The notes below the pieces were generated by a model that saw nothing but the letters and a program-made list of their open reading frames with translations, searched no databases and was not told the DNA's origin. 25,359 nucleotides of DNA from contig JAAZGC010000082.1 in the NCBI GenBank assembly GCA_012511425.1, positions 1 through 25,359 of the forward strand, written 5' to 3'. Of this stretch, positions 14,763 to 22,722 are shown one piece after another (the stretch's first letter is position 1; each line of letters opens with the position of its first letter). The DNA is from Clostridiales bacterium (GTDB lineage Bacteria > Bacillota > Clostridia > Oscillospirales > CAG-272). The position numbers and the translations under genes are program-made.

Positions 14763-15176
14763 ATGGCATGTTTTCTTATTCCGGCTGCCGAAGCAGTCAT
14801 TACCACAATTGCGGCAAAAGGAATCAAAGCAAAAGAAGAAAAGCAAATCGAGAATGTAAATCTTTCTGCCGAAGAAACCGGCGAATCAAAGATACATTTT
14901 TCCCGCAAACTCGGCTGGCTTAATAAGCTGCTTTGGGGCGGTTCCGCTCTTCTTGCATTTGAGCACATCTGGCATGGCGAAATCGTTCCGTATTTCCCGT
15001 TTTTGACAGCGGTAAAGGAAGGGGAGACTGCGGCAATGCTTTCCGAAATGGGAAGCTCCGGAGTTATGATGGCTGCACTTGTTACAACGGTATGGATCGG
15101 AATGCTCGGTATCTCATACATTGTTGAGAAAAGACCGTCCAAAGCGCCGGATGCTGCCGCGGAGATACAGAAATGA
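14763..15176 (+). CDS. Small membrane protein of the lar-type operon
   Basis: Unassigned. The 137 residues start at ATG 14763, nine bases after AGGAGG. The opening MACFLIPAAEAVITTIAA is hydrophobic, then comes a charged Lys/Glu stretch (21-48). Two further membrane segments lie at about 51-75 and 99-122, and the tail is polar. FEHIWHGE (66-73) puts two histidines at the end of a membrane segment, a possible metal site. It overlaps the next gene by four bases (ATGA), so the two products are probably made together. Position directly ahead of larE, larB and larC suggests a role in nickel or cofactor handling or in use of an NPN enzyme's substrate; nothing in the sequence decides between these. 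Confidence 0.8.
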   Translation: MACFLIPAAEAVITTIAAKGIKAKEEKQIENVNLSAEETGESKIHFSRKLGWLNKLLWGGSALLAFEHIWHGEIVPYFPFLTAVKEGETAAMLSEMGSSGVMMAALVTTVWIGMLGISYIVEKRPSKAPDAAAEIQK

Positions 15177-15487
15177 CCCTGCTGATAACGGTTTTCGCTG
15201 CTGTTATCTGTACCGTAATCTGGTATAAAACAGCCCCGAAAAACGAAATGAGAGTCGGAATTCTCTGCTGGATGTTCTGGGGTGCTTCGCTGATGTGGCT
15301 GATTGATGCAATAGTCGAATATACAGAAGTCGGAGCGGAGTTTTTCACCCCTTCAACGGCTGATATGATAAACGATTCATATTTGGGTCTGTCGGTCGTG
15401 GCATTAGCGCTCGTAATCTGGCTTGTAATTCTTCTTGTTTCAGATCCAAAAGGCGTTATTCGTGCCGCATTGACAAAGAAAAAATAA
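15173..15487 (+). CDS. Second small membrane protein of the lar-type operon
   Basis: Unassigned. The 104 residues have three predicted membrane helices: about 3-20, 28-50 (VGILCWMFWGASLMWLIDAI) and 70-90. Acidic residues E49 and E53 follow the second helix, and the C-terminus is Lys-rich and probably cytoplasmic. ATG 15173 overlaps the preceding stop codon by four bases, a translational-coupling arrangement. The pair could form one membrane complex. No similarity to known nickel importers (NikA-E, NiCoT or CbiMNQO) is apparent by eye. A hairpin follows before larE. Confidence 0.78.
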   Translation: MTLLITVFAAVICTVIWYKTAPKNEMRVGILCWMFWGASLMWLIDAIVEYTEVGAEFFTPSTADMINDSYLGLSVVALALVIWLVILLVSDPKGVIRAALTKKK

Positions 15488-15497
15488 TACATGAATT

Positions 15498-15528
15498 GAG
15501 CGGTTCTGTAGTAATTGCAGAACCGCTC
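15498..15528 (+). promoter_or_regulatory. Intercistronic hairpin ahead of larE
   Basis: Perfect 11-bp stem, GAGCGGTTCTG (15498-15508) with CAGAACCGCTC (15518-15528), loop 9 nt, not followed by T. It could be a processing or stability element that separates the membrane-protein genes from larEBC, or a leaky terminator. Confidence 0.65.
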
Positions 15529-15546
15529 GATATTACAGAGGCTTTT

Positions 15547-16296
15547 ATGGAACTCAGCGAATTCTTCGCAAAATATCCCAAAGTTGCAGTAGCTTTCTCC
15601 GGCGGAGTTGACTCGGCTTATCTCTTATATGCCGCATTGAATATGGCGAAAACTGTCAAAGCATACTTTGTCAAAACTGATTTTCAGCCGCAGTTTGAGC
15701 TTGATAACGCCAGGCGTCTTTCTTCGGTACTTGAAATTGACCTGACAATACTGAATGCAGATATCCTTTCCGATAATGACATAATGACAAATCCCGCCGA
15801 CCGATGCTATTACTGCAAAAGGAAGATGCTATCAACCATAGCCGCACAGGCGGCAGCCGACGGATATAATGTATTGCTTGACGGAACAAACGCATCGGAC
15901 GATCTCAACGACCGTCCCGGCGTAAAAGCGCTTGAGGAACTTTCGGTTTTGTCGCCTCTCAGAATATGCGGCTTAACCAAAGATAATATTCGCAGTCTGT
16001 CAAAATCCGCAGGACTGTTCACCTGGGACATGCCTTCTTATACCTGCCTTGCTACGAGAATACCGACAGGAGTCTCGATTACAAAAGATAAACTCGAGCG
16101 GACCGAAGCCGCCGAAAACTATTTGCTGTCTTTGGGTTACAGAGATTTTCGGGTGCGCCTGATCGGAAATTCAGCTAAAATTCAAGTAAATACCACACAG
16201 ATAAGCAAGGTTATATCCGAACGTAAGAATATAGTTTCCGAACTCAAGAAGTATTATACTTCTGTGCTTCTCGACTTAGAGGCAAGAGATGAATGA
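15547..16296 (+). CDS. larE: NPN cofactor sulfur insertase LarE
   Basis: Adenylates the carboxylates of the pyridinium dicarboxylate precursor and turns them into thiocarboxylates during nickel-pincer nucleotide assembly. The start is ATG 15547, five bases after AGAGG; the in-frame TTG at 15496 falls in the hairpin. The 249 residues carry the PP-loop SGGVDS (18-23). C87 and C90 (RCYYCKRK) and C167 (SYTCLATRIPTG) make a three-cysteine set. In the Lactobacillus enzyme one cysteine is consumed as sulfur donor, whereas homologs with three cysteines use an iron-sulfur cluster catalytically. This protein appears to be the cluster type, inferred from residues only. It overlaps larB by eight bases. 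Confidence 0.92.
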   Translation: MELSEFFAKYPKVAVAFSGGVDSAYLLYAALNMAKTVKAYFVKTDFQPQFELDNARRLSSVLEIDLTILNADILSDNDIMTNPADRCYYCKRKMLSTIAAQAAADGYNVLLDGTNASDDLNDRPGVKALEELSVLSPLRICGLTKDNIRSLSKSAGLFTWDMPSYTCLATRIPTGVSITKDKLERTEAAENYLLSLGYRDFRVRLIGNSAKIQVNTTQISKVISERKNIVSELKKYYTSVLLDLEARDE

Positions 16297-17038
16297 AATA
16301 AAACAACTGCTCGAAAATGTAAAATACGGCTCAATATCGGTAGATGAAGCGATATTGAAACTTAAAATCGCACCGTTTGAAGACATCGGCTTTGCCAAAG
16401 TCGACCTGCACCGCTCTATGCGTCAAGGTGTAGCCGAGGTCATCTACGGAGCCGGAAAAACTTCGGAACAGATATTCTCGATTTCCCAAACTTTGCTGAA
16501 TAACAGCGAAAAAGCCGTCTTAATTACCCGTCTTTCAAAAGAATCCGCCGATTATATCGGAAACAGGATACCGCTCGATTACCGTGAAGTTGCCAAAATC
16601 GGCATAATCGGCAGCGTACCCAAGCCTGACGGAATCGGTAATATCGTCGTAGCGACAGGCGGAACAAGTGACATACCTGTCGCAGAAGAAGCTGCGGTTA
16701 CGGCGGAGGTTCTTGGGAACCGTGTTGATAGACTATATGACGTCGGTGTCGCCGGGCTTCACCGTCTGCTTTCGCATATGGACGAGATTATGAGCGCAAG
16801 CGTGATAATAGCTGTTGCCGGTATGGAAGGCGCTCTTGCGAGTGTAATCGGCGGACTTGCAGACTGTCCGGTAATTGCGGTACCGACAAGCGTCGGTTAC
16901 GGAGCCGCATTCGGCGGTGTCGCAGCCTTGCTTTCAATGCTTAATTCCTGCGCCAGCGGTGTTTCCGTAGTAAATATAGATAACGGATTCGGAGCCGGCT
17001 ACATGGCAAGCATGATAAACCACATGGAGAAAAAGTAA
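16289..17038 (+). CDS. larB: NPN cofactor carboxylase/hydrolase LarB
   Basis: Carboxylates the pyridinium ring of nicotinic acid adenine dinucleotide and releases AMP, the first step of NPN synthesis. The 249 residues have a short N-terminal domain and a PurE-like C-terminal half. Recognisable segments are VATGGTSDIPVAEEA (about 127-141), DVGVAGLHRL (152-161), AGMEGALASVIGGLADCP and VPTSVGYGAAFGG. ATG 16289 lies inside the larE end, giving an 8-bp overlap, with GAGG-type bases upstream in larE. LarC follows with only one intervening base. The tight arrangement larE-larB-larC indicates matched production. Confidence 0.93.
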   Translation: MNEIKQLLENVKYGSISVDEAILKLKIAPFEDIGFAKVDLHRSMRQGVAEVIYGAGKTSEQIFSISQTLLNNSEKAVLITRLSKESADYIGNRIPLDYREVAKIGIIGSVPKPDGIGNIVVATGGTSDIPVAEEAAVTAEVLGNRVDRLYDVGVAGLHRLLSHMDEIMSASVIIAVAGMEGALASVIGGLADCPVIAVPTSVGYGAAFGGVAALLSMLNSCASGVSVVNIDNGFGAGYMASMINHMEKK

Positions 17039-17039
17039 A

Positions 17040-18323
17040 ATGAAGACACTTTATCTTGAATGTTCAATGGGCGCCGCGGGAGATATGCTGACTGCAGCGC
17101 TACTTGAACTAATTCCAAACAAAGATGAATTCTTAGATGAGATAAACAATATCGGTATACCCGGAGTTGTTGTTAAATCTATAGACTCATTTAAATGCGG
17201 CATAAAAGGCACGAATATTAACGTTACCATAAACGGTGAATCGGAAGATTCGAATGATTATCACTTCGATGATCATGACCATAACCACGAACACCACCAT
17301 GATCACAGCCATGATCATCATGATGAATACGAACACGATCATGAAAATGAACATCAGCATGAGCATACCCATCACCATAGCGATTTACATGAAATCGAAC
17401 ATATAATCAACGGATTGAAACTCTCTGAAAAAGTAAAAGCCGATGCGCTCGCGGTATATTCACTGATTGCCGAAGCCGAGAGCGCAGCACACGGAGTTCC
17501 GGTTACCGAAGTTCATTTCCACGAAGTCGGCACGATGGATGCGATAGCTGATATTACCGCTGTCTGCCTTTTGATGGAGAAACTTGCTCCCGATAAAGTT
17601 ATTGTTTCTCCGATTCATGTCGGCTTCGGTCATGTCAAAACCGATCACGGCATTCTGCCGGTTCCGGCTCCCGCAACCGCATATATCCTGCAAAATGTTC
17701 CGATTTACGGAGGAAAAATCAAGGGCGAACTCTGCACTCCGACCGGAGCCGCTTTACTGAATCATTTCGCTGACTCATTCGGGTACATGCCGGTGATGAA
17801 GACTCAGAAAATAGGTTACGGTATGGGAAAAAAGGACTTTGAAGCCGCAAATTGCGTCAGAGCATTCTTAGGCGAAACGGAAGACAGCCATGATTCGATT
17901 TACCAGCTAAGCTGTAACGTAGACGATATGACTGCCGAGGAGATCGCCTTTGCAGCCGAAAGACTGTTCGAAAAAGGCGCGCTTGAGGTATTCACTCTTC
18001 CGGCTCATATGAAAAAATCACGCCCGGGAACGCTTATCGAAATCCTCTGTCAGGATGATAACAGAGAAGAGATAGTCAAAATCGTATTTAAGTACACTTC
18101 GACGATAGGCATCCGAGAAACTCCCTGCACTCGGTATATACTTGACCGGAAAATCGATACACTTGAAACGCCATACGGTGTAATACACAGAAAAGATTCC
18201 AAAGGATATGGAGTCAACCGCTCAAAATACGAATACGACGATCTTGCGCGTATTGCAAAAGAGAAAAATATCACGCTGCGCGAGGCAGAAAACCTTATAA
18301 TTTCGAGCGTTTTTAATAATTAA
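17040..18323 (+). CDS. larC: NPN cofactor nickel insertase LarC, single-frame form
   Basis: Inserts nickel into the dithiocarboxylate precursor in a CTP-dependent reaction, completing the pincer cofactor. The 427 residues begin LYLECSMGAAGDMLTAALLEL. Residues 75-117 are a histidine-rich insert with twenty His among Asp and Glu, presumably storing or delivering nickel. VTEVHFHEVGTMDAIADI (155-172) and ELCTPTGAALL (230-240) are core motifs, and CNVDDMTAE (292-300) opens the C-terminal domain. In Lactobacillus plantarum larC is split and joined by programmed frameshifting; here one continuous frame encodes both halves. Ribosome site GGAG lies just upstream. No larA follows. Confidence 0.95.
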   Translation: MKTLYLECSMGAAGDMLTAALLELIPNKDEFLDEINNIGIPGVVVKSIDSFKCGIKGTNINVTINGESEDSNDYHFDDHDHNHEHHHDHSHDHHDEYEHDHENEHQHEHTHHHSDLHEIEHIINGLKLSEKVKADALAVYSLIAEAESAAHGVPVTEVHFHEVGTMDAIADITAVCLLMEKLAPDKVIVSPIHVGFGHVKTDHGILPVPAPATAYILQNVPIYGGKIKGELCTPTGAALLNHFADSFGYMPVMKTQKIGYGMGKKDFEAANCVRAFLGETEDSHDSIYQLSCNVDDMTAEEIAFAAERLFEKGALEVFTLPAHMKKSRPGTLIEILCQDDNREEIVKIVFKYTSTIGIRETPCTRYILDRKIDTLETPYGVIHRKDSKGYGVNRSKYEYDDLARIAKEKNITLREAENLIISSVFNN

Positions 18324-18383
18324 GCGAACAATAAGTAAATTATTCTTATTTTCAGAAATCATATATGCATGCGCCGTTAATTA

Positions 18384-18392
18384 TGCTATAAT
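18384..18392 (+). promoter_or_regulatory. Extended -10 promoter ahead of the lipoprotein gene
   Basis: TGC followed by TATAAT (18387-18392), with only a poor -35. The expected start near 18399 puts the terminator at 18419-18461 inside the transcript leader. The stretch 18324-18383 contains only a weak A/T hairpin (AATAAG/CTTATT, 18330-18350). Confidence 0.6.
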
Positions 18393-18418
18393 AGTTTTGG
18401 CGGTATATATGTATATAG

Positions 18419-18461
18419 TCGCATCCGCGAATCATGTATGAGCCGCGGATGCGATTTTTTT
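18419..18461 (+). terminator. Strong intrinsic terminator between larC and the lipoprotein gene
   Basis: Perfect 11-bp stem, TCGCATCCGCG (18419-18429) with CGCGGATGCGA (18444-18454), loop 14 nt, then seven T. It ends 21 bases before the next start codon, too close for another promoter. It either ends the lar operon, acts as an attenuator of the lipoprotein gene, or both. Confidence 0.88.
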
Positions 18462-18482
18462 GGATATAAAGAGAGGATTACT

Positions 18483-20804
18483 ATGAAAAAGAAAAGAATC
18501 TTTAGCTTTATCCTTTTTGCTATTATTATTTTTACAGCATTTTCCGGCTGCGGCGGAAAAGATAAAGAACCAAAAATCAATCCGGTCCAGGCTTTCAAAG
18601 AAAAGCTTGTTAGTCTTCCCGAAAGCTATAAAATCGGATCCGAAAACAGAAGCCTCGCCGTATACGGCGACCGTATTTATGCCGACGTTGAAATTACCTT
18701 AAAAAACGATAAAGGCAAGGAAAGCACCGAGCCGCGCCTTGTTTCATGGTCAGAAACGGGAGAAGATTTCAAAGAAGAGATCGGCACTTCCGTAGAGCCT
18801 TGTATTGAGGGCGCCAGAGTCATGAGCTCTTTCCGACTTGACGGCGATTATGTCGCTACTTATGAAAGGTATTATACCGAGACCGAGTTTTACTGCCGCT
18901 TATGTCTGAGAGATAAAAAAGGGAAGACCCTTTTCAGCGTAAATCTTCCGGAAATATTAGGATATGATATCGAAAAAGACCGAGAAAACATTTCGGGAGT
19001 TTTCTTCACAGTTAACGGAGCAGCGGCTTATGAGTTTAATTCCAAAATGAAATTCGCCGCCGCAACAAGTCAGGGCGTTGCCTGCTTTGATATCAAAGGC
19101 GAGCTTCTCTGGAAGCTTGATAAGGTAAAATCAAGCTCGATTGTCTATTCAAACGAAAGACTGCTGCTCTTTGAAAATTCCGCAGACGGCGTAAATCTTT
19201 TTGAAATTGATAAGAATTCCGGAGAAAAAGGTGATAAAGTCGAACTTCCCGGTGAGCTGACCGCTTCATCTTCCGAATTTAACTCGTATGTCTGCTATGG
19301 TAAAGCAGATGAGTACGCTTTCTTTTACAAAAACAATGTCGCTCTCTGGGGAATATCTGTTTCGTCAGACGAAAAAGGCAAACTTGTCTGTACCGCCGAA
19401 TCGTTTATAAACTGGAATGATTCGGCTCTTGACGGGAATTATACCGACCTATATGTTAAAGACCGCGACACGGTATACGGATTATATTACATTGATTATA
19501 ATAACCAATATCTGTCGGTGCTGACAAGAATGTCCGAAGATGAATTTGCGGACAGGATAATCGTAAATATAGCCTCGTTAGCCTTTAATACAAACAGTAT
19601 TTTCGACGCTGCGGTGCAATACAGCCGAGCCAATCCTGGCAAACACATCAATGTCGATGATTATTTTAATAAATACAACGGTGATTTCGAATTGGCAAAA
19701 ACCCATCTTGATCTTGATATCGCATCCGGCAACATTCCGGATATGATATATATAAGTCCGCAGGATAATCGCTCGACGGTATCGGACGATTATGTCAATT
19801 CGGGGATTTTTGCCGATCTCAATCCGCTGCTCGATTCGGTTGAAGGATTCGACAGAAATGACCTTTTAGGGTTTATGACAAAGCCATATACCGATAAAAA
19901 CGGCTGCCAGTATGTTATTCCGATTTATGGCAGAAACGGCAGCTATTTTTCAAACGGAGCAATATCGGGGACCATTACAGCCGAAGAATGTATTGATATT
20001 TATAATAATATATCAGGCGATGCCGATTTAATTACGTGGGGTTTTACAATCTATTTTTTGGAAGGCTGTATAGACGATTTTGTCGATTATGAAAATTCAA
20101 CCTGCAGCTTCAATGACGGCCGATTTGAAAGCATACTCAGGTTTTGCATGGACGCTGAAGCCAAAGGTACAAACCGCAGATATAATGAATTAAAGCAAGC
20201 CGAATTATACGAGCTTGCCAGGGAAGGAAAGCTTCTTCTTGTTTCAGTCTCGCATTTCACCTCTCCGGTTTCCTGGGCTGTATTAAAAAACAATTTCGGC
20301 GGCAGCCTTTTTCCGGTCGGTTATCCGAATGACATGAAAGAACTAATGGCTTCTGTCGGGATAAATGAGCTTATGGGAATAACCGAAGCTTCCGGGCATA
20401 AAGACATTGCGGCTGATTTTATAGCTTCTTTTTTTGAAACACCGGATATCGATATGAATGAATATGGTTACAGTATGGAATTAACTACCGAAGAATTTTC
20501 GACTACAAGAAGCAGAATTTATGCTGTTGTCAAAGCTCTTGAAGATTATACGATAATAAACGAACATAGGTTCGTTCCTGACTCCGAGGCTGATAACTAT
20601 CCCGAACCAAAGATAAAGCTTACAAAGGAAATTGCCGAAGAATACATAGCTTATCTCGATTCAATTTCAAAGAATGTAGGTTCAAGCGGTCCTGTTTGGG
20701 AGATTGTTTTTGAAGAGCTGAACACCAATCCCGGAGTTGATCCTGCCGACATAGCAAAATACATTCAGGACAGAGTTTCGATATATCTCTCGGAACAGAG
20801 CTGA
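18483..20804 (+). CDS. Lipoprotein with C-terminal extracellular solute-binding domain
   Basis: The 773-residue protein has a lipoprotein signal: MKKKR, a hydrophobic stretch, and FSGC with C23 as the lipidated residue, so it is anchored outside the membrane. ATG 18483 has AGAGAGG upstream; an earlier in-frame start at 18438 lies in the terminator. Residues about 35-345 form repeated beta strands, possibly a propeller-like module. From about 350 it resembles family 1 solute-binding proteins: DRIIVNIASLAFN, FDAAVQYSRANPGKHINVDDY, then SGNIPDMIYIS and the GNGSY-like hinge region. No permease or ATPase gene is adjacent, so the transporter, if any, is elsewhere; a sensory or enzyme-partner role is also possible. 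The ligand is not predictable. Confidence 0.82.
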   Translation: MKKKRIFSFILFAIIIFTAFSGCGGKDKEPKINPVQAFKEKLVSLPESYKIGSENRSLAVYGDRIYADVEITLKNDKGKESTEPRLVSWSETGEDFKEEIGTSVEPCIEGARVMSSFRLDGDYVATYERYYTETEFYCRLCLRDKKGKTLFSVNLPEILGYDIEKDRENISGVFFTVNGAAAYEFNSKMKFAAATSQGVACFDIKGELLWKLDKVKSSSIVYSNERLLLFENSADGVNLFEIDKNSGEKGDKVELPGELTASSSEFNSYVCYGKADEYAFFYKNNVALWGISVSSDEKGKLVCTAESFINWNDSALDGNYTDLYVKDRDTVYGLYYIDYNNQYLSVLTRMSEDEFADRIIVNIASLAFNTNSIFDAAVQYSRANPGKHINVDDYFNKYNGDFELAKTHLDLDIASGNIPDMIYISPQDNRSTVSDDYVNSGIFADLNPLLDSVEGFDRNDLLGFMTKPYTDKNGCQYVIPIYGRNGSYFSNGAISGTITAEECIDIYNNISGDADLITWGFTIYFLEGCIDDFVDYENSTCSFNDGRFESILRFCMDAEAKGTNRRYNELKQAELYELAREGKLLLVSVSHFTSPVSWAVLKNNFGGSLFPVGYPNDMKELMASVGINELMGITEASGHKDIAADFIASFFETPDIDMNEYGYSMELTTEEFSTTRSRIYAVVKALEDYTIINEHRFVPDSEADNYPEPKIKLTKEIAEEYIAYLDSISKNVGSSGPVWEIVFEELNTNPGVDPADIAKYIQDRVSIYLSEQS

Positions 20805-20810
20805 AATAAA

Positions 20811-20836
20811 AAAGATGGGAATACCTGCCCATCTTT
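20811..20836 (-). terminator. Intrinsic terminator of the Na/Pi cotransporter gene
   Basis: AAAGATGGG (20811-20819) with CCCATCTTT (20828-20836). Read on the minus strand it continues into TTTATTTC, a good U-rich tail. It may also slow + strand transcription. Confidence 0.75.
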
Positions 20837-20849
20837 CTAAACTGTTTGT

Positions 20850-20883
20850 ACTCCTCCGTAAGTAAATTAAGTTGCGGAGGAGT
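20850..20883 (+). terminator. Hairpin between convergent genes
   Basis: Perfect 9-bp stem, ACTCCTCCG (20850-20858) with CGGAGGAGT (20875-20883), loop 16 nt, followed by tatttata on the + strand. Likely terminator of the lipoprotein gene, although the T-run is short. The + strand left arm is CTCCTCC, an anti-Shine-Dalgarno-like sequence. Confidence 0.6.
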
Positions 20884-20886
20884 TAT

Positions 20887-22629
20887 TTATACATTGTATC
20901 TTGCACTGAAAGCGTTGAAATCCCGTTTGAAATCCTCATCCGAGTTACGGAATATTCTGAGATTCTGGTGAGTATTCATATTCTGCTCGGCGGCATCTAT
21001 AACGCAGCCGGAGATGTTAGAACAGTGATCCGATACTCTTTCGATATACGAAAGAAGATCAGACCAGATAAAACCGGCGTTAACCGAACAATCGTCTTTT
21101 TGGAGCCGGAGAATATGGCGTGTGCGGTATGTATCTTTCAGGTTGTCAATAACCTGCTCTAGCGGTTCTGTTCTGCGTGCAGCAATAAGATCATTGCCGG
21201 AGAAAGCCTGGTACGATAAGTCAAGAATTTCTTTAAGAGCAGCCGAGATGTTTTCAAATTCCTTTACGGCGAATTCCGAGAAAGCTGTGCCTTTAGCCTG
21301 CATCTCCTCGGCTGATTCCAAAAGGTTAACCGCATGATCGGAAATGCGCTCATAATCACCTATAAGTTTCATAAATGCCGTCGCCTGAATGCTTTCGTCT
21401 GCAGACAGCTTCTTTGAAGTCAATTTAACAAGATAACTTCCCAATATATCTTCCAAATGGTCGGATTCTTCTTCCGCATCGCGTATTTCCGAAGCTTTTT
21501 CCTCGTCATACTGCTCGATCTGTTGAAGTGCATCCTTTATGGCGTTTACGGAAATCACCGCCATTTTATCAAGCGTAACTCGGCATCTCTGCAGAGCAAG
21601 CGCAGGAGAAGCGAGTAAGCGCTCATCAAGTTCGGATGTAAAATCGGCTTGCTTTGTTTCGGGAATCATCAGATAGGCAAGTTTTTCAAATAATCCGCTC
21701 AAAGGAAGCAGCAGCATCGTGCAAAGAACATTGAAAATTGAATGAAACATTGCTATGCTTACAAGACTTGCCGATTCATTAAACAGAGCGGGGGCAAATA
21801 CGGCTTTGATAACAGAGAAAACCGTCAGCCAGATCGTTGCTCCTATTACGTTAAAACTTAGGTGGACAAGTGCAGCACGCCGGGCGTTTTTGTTCGTTCC
21901 GACGGAGGAAATAAGAGCAGTAACGCAAGTACCGATGTTCTGTCCCATAATAATCGGGATTGCCGCTCCGTTTGTGACAGCCCCGGTTGTTGAAAGAGCT
22001 TGCAGAATACCGACCGAAGCGGAGCTTGATTGAATTATACCGGTAAGTACGGCTCCGGCAATTAATCCGAGTATAGGATTTGAGAAAGCAGTGAACATCT
22101 GCTTGAATTCGGGTACATCCGCAAGTCCGGATACAGAACCTGACATGGTGTCCATACCGAACATAAGAACAGCGAATCCAAGCAGAATCATTCCCGTGTC
22201 TTTTTTCTTATCGCTTTTGCCGGCCATATAGAGAATTAAACCGGCAAGTGCCAATACGGGGGTGAATGATGTCGGCTTAAACAAGCTTATAATGAAGTTA
22301 TCCGAATTGATTCCGGCAAGGCTTAATATCCATGCCGTTACGGTGGTTCCGATATTGGCGCCCATGATAACATTTATGGCTTGCCTTAAGGTCATAAGTC
22401 CGGAGTTGACAAAACCGACCACCATAACCGTGGTGGCCGAAGAGCTTTGAATTACCGCAGTAACACCGAGACCGGTGAATAGTCCGGCTAATTTGTTGGT
22501 TGTAAGTTTGCTGAGTAAAGACTTGAGGCTGTTTCCGGCTCGCCGTTCAAGAGCTTGACCCATAACAGTCATGCCGAAAAGGAACAGCGATAAACCGCCG
22601 ATCAGATTTAGCACATCAAAAAAACTCAT
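20887..22629 (-). CDS. Na/Pi cotransporter family protein with PhoU-like C-terminal domain
   Basis: Moves phosphate with sodium across the membrane. ATG 22629 follows GGGAG; an in-frame TTG at 22644 overlaps the ribosome site. The 580 residues contain two inverted Na/Pi repeats, each with the signature glutamine-serine motif: QSSSATT (61-67) and QSSSAS (200-205). About eight hydrophobic segments run to roughly residue 320. A helical PhoU-like region follows (about 345-560), with the ERISDHAVNL and ERVSDHCSNI metal-binding-type repeats. No separate phoU gene is present next to pst, so this tail might serve a similar signalling role, which is inference. It is transcribed from its own promoter behind a Pho box, downstream of pstB. 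Confidence 0.92.
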   Translation of the reverse strand: MSFFDVLNLIGGLSLFLFGMTVMGQALERRAGNSLKSLLSKLTTNKLAGLFTGLGVTAVIQSSSATTVMVVGFVNSGLMTLRQAINVIMGANIGTTVTAWILSLAGINSDNFIISLFKPTSFTPVLALAGLILYMAGKSDKKKDTGMILLGFAVLMFGMDTMSGSVSGLADVPEFKQMFTAFSNPILGLIAGAVLTGIIQSSSASVGILQALSTTGAVTNGAAIPIIMGQNIGTCVTALISSVGTNKNARRAALVHLSFNVIGATIWLTVFSVIKAVFAPALFNESASLVSIAMFHSIFNVLCTMLLLPLSGLFEKLAYLMIPETKQADFTSELDERLLASPALALQRCRVTLDKMAVISVNAIKDALQQIEQYDEEKASEIRDAEEESDHLEDILGSYLVKLTSKKLSADESIQATAFMKLIGDYERISDHAVNLLESAEEMQAKGTAFSEFAVKEFENISAALKEILDLSYQAFSGNDLIAARRTEPLEQVIDNLKDTYRTRHILRLQKDDCSVNAGFIWSDLLSYIERVSDHCSNISGCVIDAAEQNMNTHQNLRIFRNSDEDFKRDFNAFSARYNV

Positions 22630-22659
22630 TATTATTTCTCCCAAAATCTATCTAGGAGA

Positions 22660-22714
22660 ATTATATCATTTTATTGTCAAATTCGATATCAAATTCTTGT
22701 AAAATCTGTGTAAA
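22660..22714 (-). promoter_or_regulatory. Pho box array and extended -10 promoter
   Basis: On the minus strand: TTTACA (22714-22709), TTTACA (22703-22698), TTGATA (22692-22687) and TTGACA (22680-22675), starting 11, 11 and 12 bases apart, then TATAAT (22665-22660) with an extended TGA. This matches the Bacillus-type PhoP consensus TT(A/T/C)ACA repeated once per helical turn. No proper -35 exists at 17 nt, as expected for an activator-dependent promoter. Confidence 0.75.
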
Positions 22715-22722
22715 ATAAGTGA

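Noticed and set aside
17040..18323. Programmed frameshift in larC
   Set aside because: One uninterrupted frame covers both halves of the protein.
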